Positions 1 to 5,759 of a stretch of 11,021 bases of DNA are shown in pieces (the stretch's first letter is position 1; each line of letters starts with the position of its first letter). Under the pieces are notes generated by a model. The model did no database searches and was not told where the DNA came from. It saw nothing but the letters and a program-made list of their open reading frames with translations. The stretch lies in contig JAUXGF010000039.1 in the NCBI GenBank assembly GCA_030622395.1, forward strand, positions 1-11,021. Reading direction: 5' to 3'. This stretch comes from Calditrichaceae bacterium (GTDB lineage: Bacteria > Calditrichota > Calditrichia > Calditrichales > Calditrichaceae). The position numbers were made by a program, and so were the translations under genes.

Positions 1-54
1 TCAAGTTTCTTTATCCAGTATTTCCGACAAGCCGGAATCTACGTTGCGATTCGA

Positions 55-94
55 CCAGTATCCAGAATCAAGTATCTATTTCAGTTTAACTTTT
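55..94. repeat. Dispersed intergenic repeat, copy 1 (CCAGTATCCAG...TATCTATTTCA)
   Basis: This stretch reads CCAGTATCCAGAATCAAG followed by TATCTATTTCAGTTTAACTTTT. A close second copy lies at 3373-3405, where CCAGTATCCAG is followed by TATCTATTTCACTTTCACTTTT. Both sit in plus orientation upstream of a gene start (about 70 nt before the first permease, 11 nt before mvaD). The matching words and shared order are seen directly. Calling them copies of a genome-wide repeat is inference. A partial third match, ATCCAGTATTTCC, occurs at 13-25. Confidence 0.55.
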
Positions 95-108
95 CCCGAC
101 CATCGGGA
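94..108. repeat. Short palindrome TCCCGA-CCA-TCGGGA upstream of the first permease gene
   Basis: TCCCGA (94-99) and TCGGGA (103-108) form a perfect 6-bp stem around the triloop CCA, about 60 nt upstream of the permease start at 167. No T-run follows on either strand, so it is not a convincing terminator. It lies between a weak -35-like TTTAAC (85-90) and a -10-like TATACA (110-115) with a long 19-nt spacer, so an operator role is possible but speculative. The same TCCCGAT/ATCGGGA core recurs inside the reductase gene at 6724-6741, which fits a REP-like repeat equally well. Confidence 0.4.
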
Positions 109-166
109 CTATACAAGAACATAGTTTCTTTTTGTAACGTATCTTTGCTCAAAGGCGGTTGGTAAA

Positions 167-1402
167 ATGAAAACAATACATGAAAATATCGAGGCTTTAA
201 GAATTGCCTTTAATGCCATAAAAGCAAATAGAACAAAAGGAATATTAACTACGCTTGGCGTCATTATCGGCATTATGGCTGTTGTTACCACTATGACCGC
301 AGCCAACGGTTTAGCCAATAATTTCAAGGAAAGTATTTCAGCAATCGGTTCGGATGTGCTGTATGTGTCCAGAATACCCTGGATTTTTACTGGAAATTTC
401 TTTAATTTCCGCAACCGTCCAAATTTAACTTATAAAGATAGTGAGAAACTGGAAAGCCGCTTAAAAAACGTCGGAGCAATTAACCCAACTACCGATACCA
501 GAAAAAACGTTAAATATCAATCTACGGTTCTTGAGCAGGTAACAATAATCGGCACCACTGATAAACATATCATTGTGACCGATGGCTTTCCGGAATCAGG
601 CAGATATCTGATACCAATTGATGTGCAATTTAAAAAGAGGGTTTGTGTTATCGGGCAGGAAATTAAGGATCGTCTCTTTAAGAATGTAGATCCTGTTAAT
701 AAAGAGATAAAAATCGGCTGGTATAAATTTCGCATTGTGGGAGTGATGGAAAAACAGGGCAGCGCCGGGTTTTTTGGCGGGCCTAATTTTGATAACCAGA
801 TTTTTATCCCTATATCAACACTTATAAAAAATTTTGGTAATCAGAACCGTGGTTATACTTTTGCAGTGAAAGCCCCAAGCCAAGCAGCTATGGCTGATTT
901 CAAATATGATTTAATTGGAGAGATGCGTAAAATCCGCAAGCTTAAACCTACAGAGAAGGATAATTTTTCGATCAACACAATGGATACTTTGATCGATGTT
1001 TATAATAATGTTATGGGAGTAGTCGTATTAATTGGTTTGATTATTACCGGAATATCTCTCTTTGTCGGCGGGATCGGCGTTATGAATATTATGTTTGTTT
1101 CGGTAACGGAAAGAACGCGGGAAATTGGCATCCGTAAAGCAATCGGGGCTAAAAGAAGGGTTATCTTAACGCAATTTTTATTTGAATCTTCCACGATTTG
1201 TCTGATTGGCGGTATAATCGGCGTAATAATTTCATTTGGCGTGGCGGCGCTGATTAATAAATTTGTTATGCTGGCAAGCGTTTCAGTACCTATTGTTTTG
1301 ATAGCTTTAATAATTTCTATTTTGACGGGAGTAGTATCCGGATTAATTCCAGCCTTTCGGGCTTCGCGTTTAAATCCGATAGAGGCGCTGCGTTATGAAT
1401 AA
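167..1402 (+). CDS. MacB/FtsX-family ABC transporter permease
   Basis: This is an inner-membrane permease subunit of a MacB-type (type VII) ABC transporter, 411 aa. Such proteins usually couple cytoplasmic ATP hydrolysis to extrusion of peptides, lipoproteins or toxins from the periplasm. TM1 spans about residues 25-48. A large extracytoplasmic MacB_PCD-like domain covers about 50-280. Three more helices lie near 283-309, 340-366 and 372-396. The FtsX signature VTERTREIGIRKAIGAKRR (313-331) is intact, and the C terminus ends NPIEALRYE, typical of the family. The protein lacks the fused ATPase domain of E. coli MacB, so it needs a separate ATPase, probably encoded upstream of the window. The ATG at 167 is preceded by AAAGGCGG (151-158). 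A paralogous permease follows 228 nt later, so the two may form a heterodimer. The substrate cannot be inferred. Confidence 0.9.
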   Translation: MKTIHENIEALRIAFNAIKANRTKGILTTLGVIIGIMAVVTTMTAANGLANNFKESISAIGSDVLYVSRIPWIFTGNFFNFRNRPNLTYKDSEKLESRLKNVGAINPTTDTRKNVKYQSTVLEQVTIIGTTDKHIIVTDGFPESGRYLIPIDVQFKKRVCVIGQEIKDRLFKNVDPVNKEIKIGWYKFRIVGVMEKQGSAGFFGGPNFDNQIFIPISTLIKNFGNQNRGYTFAVKAPSQAAMADFKYDLIGEMRKIRKLKPTEKDNFSINTMDTLIDVYNNVMGVVVLIGLIITGISLFVGGIGVMNIMFVSVTERTREIGIRKAIGAKRRVILTQFLFESSTICLIGGIIGVIISFGVAALINKFVMLASVSVPIVLIALIISILTGVVSGLIPAFRASRLNPIEALRYE

Positions 1403-1411
1403 AAAATAATT

Positions 1412-1572
1412 CGCCACCAAGGCACGAAGACACCAAAAAGGCTATTGAAGAAGTAAATCATGATATGGAAACAAAAATTCTAAGATATTAGTAAAGAGTT
1501 CTGAATTTTCAAATCATTTTGAAAGAATGCATTGGATGAATCATTTCCTACTTAGCGGCTTAGTGTCTTTTC
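1412..1572. repeat. Gap between the permease genes with degenerate inverted-repeat arms
   Basis: The 228-nt gap between the permease genes (1403-1630) has no convincing gene. Near its left end is CCACCAAGGCACGAAGACACC (from 1414). Near its right end CTTAGCGGCTTAGTGTCTTTTCAC (1551-1574) is a rough reverse complement of the left arm. The same words recur at 9051-9130 (CTTCGTGTCTTAGTGTCTTCG). The pairing is imperfect, so this looks like a decayed member of an intergenic inverted-repeat family. The stretch between the arms (about 1444-1550) shows nothing recognisable. Confidence 0.45.
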
Positions 1573-1630
1573 ACATAGTGACCACTTTGTGGGTAGCAAG
1601 GTCTTAATAGTAATAAAAGAAGGTAAAAAC

Positions 1631-2878
1631 ATGAGTTTCCTGGAAATATTTAAAATGGCAATGACTGCAATTAAGAGTCATAAGCTGCGCTCTTTTTTAA
1701 CTTTGGTAGGCATTATAGCTGGAGTAGCCTCGATTATTGCGGTAATGACCGGCATATCAGTAATACAAAATACAATTGAAGGCGAGTTAAGCGTTTTGGG
1801 ATCAACTACATTTCAGGTGCAAAAATGGGCGGCAGCCGGCCCGACAAGTGAAGAAGAAAGGCGTAAGATAAGGAAGCGGCGTCCCACCACTGTGGAACAC
1901 GCCAATGCTATTAGAGATAAAGTAAAAACCGTGGATTTGGTAGGTTCGGAATTATGGGACTTTGGACATGTGGTAAAATACCGTGATATTTCAACAAACG
2001 CTAATATTACTATCTGCGGCGGCACTCCTGAATACCCGCCGAACAACACGCATTATATAGGACACGGCAGGAATATTTCTTATGAAGATGTTAACGTCGG
2101 TCGTAATGTTGCGGTTATTGGGCAGGCAATCGCTCAAAAATTGTTTCCCTGGATTGATCCGTTACAAAAAACAATAAAAGTGGACGGTCGAAAATTTATC
2201 GTGGTCGGCGTATTTGAAGAAAAAAAATCGGCGCTGGGTGGAAACTACGATAATTATTTACTGACGCCCATCACCAAATTTCAACAGGTTTACGGCATGA
2301 AATACGCAGGCGGCAGAGACCGCTCGGTCAATATTACCGTAAGGGCAATTTCAACAGAGGTTGTAAAGGATGCTTTAGCGGAAACCCGCGCTGTGATGCG
2401 CAGAGAACGCGGGCTTAAACCCCACGAGGAAGACGATTTCACTATCTTTACTAATGATAGTCAGATTAAAACATTTAACCAAACCACAGCCGGAGTTAAA
2501 GCAGGAGCCTTTGTTATCGGTATTATTGCCCTGATTGTCGCCGGTATCGGTATTATGAATATCATGCTCGTATCGGTAACAGAACGCACCAGGGAAATTG
2601 GTATCAGGAAATCAATTGGCGCTAAAAGGAAAAATATTTTAGGTCAGTTTTTATTGGAAGCAATTATTTTAAGTAATATAGGCGGGGCAATCGGCGTACT
2701 AATCGGCTTCGGGCTTGGTAATTTGTTAAGCGTGTTTACCGACTTTGCTGTTTCTATCCCAATCGATTGGGCGGTTATCGGCTTGCTGTTTCGTACGGCT
2801 GTAGGTTTGATCTTCGGATACTGGCCTGCCTATAAAGCATCCATGTTAAAACCCATTGAGTGTCTGAGATATGAATAA
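1631..2878 (+). CDS. MacB/FtsX-family ABC transporter permease (second paralog)
   Basis: This is a second MacB-type permease, 415 aa, with the same architecture as the gene before it. TM1 spans about residues 21-45, an extracytoplasmic domain about 47-285, and three helices lie near 290-315, 341-367 and 377-398. The FtsX signature VTERTREIGIRKSIGAKRK (316-334) and the ending KPIECLRYE match the family. I chose ATG 1631 because AGAAGG (1618-1623) sits 7 nt upstream and the protein then begins MSFLEIFKMA, aligning with the neighbour. An in-frame GTG at 1589 would add 14 residues from repeat DNA and is unlikely. No ATPase domain is present. The two permeases clearly share ancestry but differ in the extracytoplasmic domain, which fits a two-permease complex with an ATPase encoded elsewhere. 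Substrate unknown. Confidence 0.9.
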   Translation: MSFLEIFKMAMTAIKSHKLRSFLTLVGIIAGVASIIAVMTGISVIQNTIEGELSVLGSTTFQVQKWAAAGPTSEEERRKIRKRRPTTVEHANAIRDKVKTVDLVGSELWDFGHVVKYRDISTNANITICGGTPEYPPNNTHYIGHGRNISYEDVNVGRNVAVIGQAIAQKLFPWIDPLQKTIKVDGRKFIVVGVFEEKKSALGGNYDNYLLTPITKFQQVYGMKYAGGRDRSVNITVRAISTEVVKDALAETRAVMRRERGLKPHEEDDFTIFTNDSQIKTFNQTTAGVKAGAFVIGIIALIVAGIGIMNIMLVSVTERTREIGIRKSIGAKRKNILGQFLLEAIILSNIGGAIGVLIGFGLGNLLSVFTDFAVSIPIDWAVIGLLFRTAVGLIFGYWPAYKASMLKPIECLRYE

Positions 2879-3060
2879 AAGTGTTACGCCTTCCGGTAAA
2901 TGGTACTTTCTTAGCTTTGTACCTTAACAGTTTCTGTTTCTTTGCTGTAGCACTCTCACTGCATGAAGCCTAACGATTGTATAAACTCATTGTTCTTATC
3001 ATTCCATATTAGCAGGATATAAACAATGCCTTTATCCACACTATACAGTTTATTCTTATT

Positions 3061-3165
3061 TTAATCAAATAAATCATCAATAGGATTCTTTATTTTCCCA
3101 ATTGCTCTTTTCGATATATATGTATAACTCTCTGTAGTTTTTGAACTACTATGCCCTAATAACTC
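3061..3165 (-). pseudogene. C-terminal remnant of a tyrosine recombinase (phage/XerC-D-type integrase)
   Basis: Reading the minus strand from 3165 down to the TAA at 3063-3061 gives 34 residues that begin ELLGHSSSKTTESYTYIS and end NPIDDLFD. The LLGH-S-S...TT..Y motif is the C-terminal block of tyrosine recombinases: the His of LLGH is the conserved His/Trp position, and the Tyr of the ESYTYIS segment is at the nucleophile site. The basic tail KRAIGKIKNPIDDLF resembles integrases I recall from Bacteroidetes and related genomes. Upstream codons (GIILLDY) do not match the expected helix before LLGH, and a TGA in frame lies near 3215, so the catalytic Arg boxes and the rest of the gene are gone. 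It cannot encode a working enzyme. It marks past integration or decay of a mobile element. Confidence 0.75.
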
Positions 3166-3372
3166 ATAATCAAGCAGAATGATTCCAAAAATCACCCCAA
3201 AATAATTTACACCTCACAATGTGTAATCTTCGTATTCAATTTAAATTTCTTTACTAAATAAATGAAAAGGGTTCAATTAATGTAACAATGAATAATCTCC
3301 CATCATAAAAAGAATTTCCTGCAGGCTTAAAAAAAATTAGTATTAAACATCAAATCCACTTAAATTTAAAAT

Positions 3373-3405
3373 CCAGTATCCAGTATCTATTTCACTTTCA
3401 CTTTT
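3373..3405. repeat. Dispersed intergenic repeat, copy 2, abutting mvaD
   Basis: CCAGTATCCAG is followed by TATCTATTTCACTTTCACTTTT. This matches the copy at 55-94 in order and orientation. It ends 11 nt before the mvaD ATG, so it forms most of the immediate 5' leader of the mevalonate cluster and could influence its transcription or translation. That effect is inference. Confidence 0.55.
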
Positions 3406-3416
3406 ATGATAGGTCA

Positions 3417-4403
3417 ATGAAAGCAAAAGCAAAAGCACATTCCAATATCGCTTTGATTAAGTATTGGGGAAAACGAAGCGCCCTGTTAAATCTACCGGCT
3501 GTCGGATCAATATCCCTTACGCTTGACAGTCTGCATACTATTACCACCGTGGAATTCATAAAAAATCTAAAAAGCGATTATTTAATATTAAACAAAAAAC
3601 CGGCTGATGAAAGAGAAACGAAAAGGGTAAGTTCGTTTTTAAATATCATCCGCCGCAAGGCTGATTTGAGTTTACACGCTGAAGTTAACAGTATAAATAA
3701 TTTTCCCACAGCCGCGGGTCTGGCTTCATCCGCTTCCGCCTTTGCCGCTTTAGCCTTAGCCGCTTCATCTGCGGCGGGACTTGATTTATCGCCTGGCGAG
3801 CTGTCTGTATTAGCGCGGCGCGGATCCGGTTCGGCAGCCCGCTCTGTTTTCGGCGGATTCGTGGAAATGAAGATGGGGAAAAAAGACGATGGCAGCGACG
3901 CCCTTGCCTGCCAAATAGCCGCTAAAGATTATTGGGATTTGCGCGTTCTGATCGCCGTTACTTCGCAGGATAAAAAGAAAACAGGTTCAACGGACGGAAT
4001 GACGCTTTCTAAAGATACATCGCCTTATTATCAAAACTGGCTCAAAACATCTTTTGACGATTTAAAGGAAATGCGCGACGCTATTAAAAAACGTGATTTT
4101 CAGAAGTTAGGTGAATTGAGCGAATATAATTGTTTAAAAATGCACGCATTGGCGCTTTCCAGCAGACCGGGTTTGCTCTATTGGAACGCGGTCACGGTTG
4201 AAGTGATGCGCCATATAAAATTCCTGCGCGGGCAGGGCTGCCCTGTTTATTTTACGATTGACGCCGGACCGCAGGTAAAAGCAATCTGTCAGCCGGAAGA
4301 CGTCGAGAAAATCGCCAACGAGTTAGAACACATACGGGGCGTGCAAAAGGTTATTCACACCTCATTAGGTAATGGGGCGGAATTAATAGGGGATAATCGT
4401 TGA
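3417..4403 (+). CDS. mvaD: Diphosphomevalonate decarboxylase
   Basis: This cytosolic GHMP-superfamily enzyme converts mevalonate 5-diphosphate plus ATP to isopentenyl diphosphate, CO2, ADP and phosphate. Its 328 aa is the usual family length. The N-terminal signature SNIALIKYWGKR is at residues 9-20. The phosphate-binding loop PTAAGLASSAS is at 97-107, and RRGSGSAARSVFGGF at 134-148 includes Arg142. The KKKTGSTDGM segment (186-195) includes Ser191. Catalytic Asp282 lies in TIDAGPQVK, where most homologs I recall have DAGPN. These residues sit at nearly the same numbers as Arg144, Ser192 and Asp283 of the Staphylococcus epidermidis enzyme. The ATG at 3417 has only a weak AGG (3411-3413) upstream. 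The gene overlaps the downstream kinase gene by 4 nt, so the two are almost certainly co-transcribed. A phosphomevalonate decarboxylase is less likely because a phosphomevalonate kinase is adjacent. Confidence 0.95.
   Translation: MKAKAKAHSNIALIKYWGKRSALLNLPAVGSISLTLDSLHTITTVEFIKNLKSDYLILNKKPADERETKRVSSFLNIIRRKADLSLHAEVNSINNFPTAAGLASSASAFAALALAASSAAGLDLSPGELSVLARRGSGSAARSVFGGFVEMKMGKKDDGSDALACQIAAKDYWDLRVLIAVTSQDKKKTGSTDGMTLSKDTSPYYQNWLKTSFDDLKEMRDAIKKRDFQKLGELSEYNCLKMHALALSSRPGLLYWNAVTVEVMRHIKFLRGQGCPVYFTIDAGPQVKAICQPEDVEKIANELEHIRGVQKVIHTSLGNGAELIGDNR
4388..4393 (+). promoter_or_regulatory. Ribosome binding site that fixes the TTG start of phosphomevalonate kinase
   Basis: AGGGGA lies 6 nt before the TTG at 4400 and inside the last codons of mvaD. 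No in-frame ATG is available near the N terminus, and the family motif APGKMILLGEYAV begins at residue 6. The TTG start is therefore well supported. The TTGA overlap (4400-4403) combines this start with the mvaD TGA stop, an arrangement typical of translational coupling. Confidence 0.7.
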
Positions 4404-5470
4404 TAACAGCGCAGGCTCCAGGCAAAATGATTTTATTAGGCGAGTATGCCGTGTTAGAGGGCGCTCCGGCATTGGTTTGCGCAGTCGACCGTTATGCGGA
4501 AGCGTTTGTTACGCAAAATAACCGGAATGAGTTTTCGGTTGCAGCGCCTTCGTTGGATATAGAAGAACAGCCTTTTATAATGATAAGCGGCGGCAAACTT
4601 CGCTTTGATCCGAATATGGATCGGATAACTTTTAAAAGGCTGCATATTTTTAAAACGATTTTCGAATCGACCTGGCGCTTTATTGATAGAAAAAAGGCTG
4701 AATTACCTCCGCTTAATATAATACTTAATACAGACGCTTTTTATTCTGAAGAGCTGAAAAGTAAGTTCGGTTTTGGGTCAAGCGCCGCTATAACCGCCGC
4801 CTTAATCCGGGCATTATTCAAGGCTGCGGGAATACCTGTGTCTAACTCTGAACAAAAGGCGGATGTGTTTCGTCTGGCACTGACCGCGCATCACAAAGCG
4901 CAGGGCAATATTGGCAGCGGCATTGATATTGCCTCCAGCGTTTACGGCGGCGCGCTTATTTATGAAATGACTTTAGATAAAATGATTGAACAAAAAATAC
5001 CGCAGCCGGTGGAAGTTTGGCGGGATTTATTCATTATACCCATCTGGTCCGGCAGGTCGGCTTCGACGCGGAAAATGGTCGGCGGCGTCGATCAATTAAA
5101 GAATTCACAGCCGTCTGTTTATAATGATTTAATGGATAGGCTTAAAGAGCTTTCGCGTTCAGGCTGTGCGGCTTATAAAAATAGAGATTCAAAAACTTTT
5201 TTGGATGATGTAAAGGCTTTTCACCAAACTATGGCTCAATTGGGTGAAAAAAGCGGCATGCCGATCATTTCGCCGGCGCATCAAAGATTAGCTTCTATTG
5301 TTGAAAGTCTGGGCGCTGTTTACAAACCGTCAGGCGCCGGAGGCGGCGATATTGGAATCGCTTTTACCGAATCAGCGGATAAAATTAAAACAATTGCACA
5401 AGCGGTCGAAACCGAGGGTTTTAAAGCATTGGATATAAAACCCGCCCCTGCCGGCGTTTGTTTAAAATGA
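4400..5470 (+). CDS. mvaK2: Phosphomevalonate kinase (GHMP family)
   Basis: This cytosolic kinase transfers the ATP gamma-phosphate to mevalonate 5-phosphate, giving the diphosphate used by MvaD. It has 356 aa. The N-terminal GHMP motif APGKMILLGEYAVLEG is at residues 6-21. The ATP loop FGFGSSAA is at 123-130, with K-FGFGSS as in phosphomevalonate kinases rather than the GLGSSAA of mevalonate kinase. The QGNIGSGIDIASSVYGG segment (168-184) carries the likely catalytic Asp176. WSGRSASTRKMV is at 216-227 and the C-terminal GHMP motif SGAGGGDIGIAF at 311-322. The combination QGN-GSG-DIA-S-YGG plus W-G-AST is characteristic of phosphomevalonate kinase. It starts with TTG and overlaps mvaD by 4 nt. 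A 289-nt repeat-filled gap separates it from the reductase-kinase gene. Confidence 0.92.
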   Translation: MITAQAPGKMILLGEYAVLEGAPALVCAVDRYAEAFVTQNNRNEFSVAAPSLDIEEQPFIMISGGKLRFDPNMDRITFKRLHIFKTIFESTWRFIDRKKAELPPLNIILNTDAFYSEELKSKFGFGSSAAITAALIRALFKAAGIPVSNSEQKADVFRLALTAHHKAQGNIGSGIDIASSVYGGALIYEMTLDKMIEQKIPQPVEVWRDLFIIPIWSGRSASTRKMVGGVDQLKNSQPSVYNDLMDRLKELSRSGCAAYKNRDSKTFLDDVKAFHQTMAQLGEKSGMPIISPAHQRLASIVESLGAVYKPSGAGGGDIGIAFTESADKIKTIAQAVETEGFKALDIKPAPAGVCLK

Positions 5471-5501
5471 TTATGCCGGCGTCTTAATTCAAAAATCCAT
5501 G

Positions 5502-5523
5502 TGTTTTTTTATCATAAAAAACA
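5502..5523. repeat. A+T-rich palindrome after the phosphomevalonate kinase gene
   Basis: TGTTTTTTTA (5502-5511) pairs with TAAAAAACA (5515-5523) around a 3-nt loop, with one extra T on the left. It lies about 30 nt after the stop codon. The stem is almost wholly A/T and no distinct T-run follows, so it is not a standard terminator. It could be chance in A+T-rich DNA. Confidence 0.3.
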
Positions 5524-5548
5524 AAACAAATATCAAAGTGTTAATTTT

Positions 5549-5712
5549 TAATAGAACACGGATTACGCAGATAATACGGATATACACTGATTTTTATGTA
5601 CTTATCGCCTGAATGAAAAAGCGCTTTTTCGTTCAGACACTACTTATGAGTTTTATTGATTTAAAATTAATCCGCGAAAATCTGTGCTATCCGCGTTATC
5701 CGCGTTCTATTA
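5549..5712. repeat. Large imperfect inverted-repeat element in the gap before the HMGR-MK gene
   Basis: The left end reads TAATAGAACACGGATTACGC from 5549. The reverse complement of the right end reads TAATAGAACGCGGATAACGC from 5712 inward. The first 24 nt of each arm differ at only four positions, and similarity continues weakly (CACTGATTTTT against CACAGATTTTC). The right arm also repeats ATCCGCG three times. A separate palindrome (5609-5636) sits in the centre. This is a MITE-like or extragenic palindromic element by structure. I see no coding capacity and no clear target duplication. It fills most of the 289-nt gap between the kinase and HMGR-MK genes and may affect read-through. Confidence 0.6.
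5609..5636. repeat. 28-bp near-perfect palindrome at the centre of the inverted repeat
   Basis: CTGAATGAAAAAGC (5609-5622) is followed directly by GCTTTTTCGTTCAG (5623-5636). The reverse complement of the second half matches the first at 13 of 14 positions, with no loop. The core GAAAAAGCGCTTTTTC is a perfect 16-bp palindrome. It is a possible dimeric-protein binding site or the tip of a cruciform formed by the larger element. Lacking a loop and a following T-run, it is not a standard terminator. Confidence 0.55.
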
Positions 5713-5759
5713 AATATTTATTTGTAATTGCCAATTATTTTAATTAAAGGAACAAAACT

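Larger units (their letters stand above)
2879..3416. other. 538-nt gene-free, A+T-rich region with recombinase relic and repeats
   Basis: No intact gene is visible here. The minus strand carries the C-terminal end of a tyrosine recombinase (3061-3165). In the same frame beyond its stop, a further 34 sense codons run to a TGA at 2956-2958, without recognisable similarity. A small inverted repeat, TTACAC/GTGTAA, occupies 3207-3226, and a dispersed repeat (3373-3405) abuts the mvaD start. I see no intrinsic terminator after the permease and no strong promoter before mvaD. The region is best read as an old integration scar. Confidence 0.6.

Noticed and set aside
1589..1630. GTG start giving the second permease 14 extra residues
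   Set aside because: The extension comes from repeat-like DNA and has no family counterpart; ATG 1631 has a well-placed AGAAGG.
2902..2923. GGTAC/GTACC hairpin after the second permease as a terminator
   Set aside because: The stem is only 5 bp with a 12-nt loop and no T-run follows.
2964..3030. Possible integron attC site (GCCTAAC near 2968) next to the integrase relic
   Set aside because: GCCTAAC fits one half of an attC core, but I found no matching GTTRRRY partner at the expected distance and only weak internal pairing.
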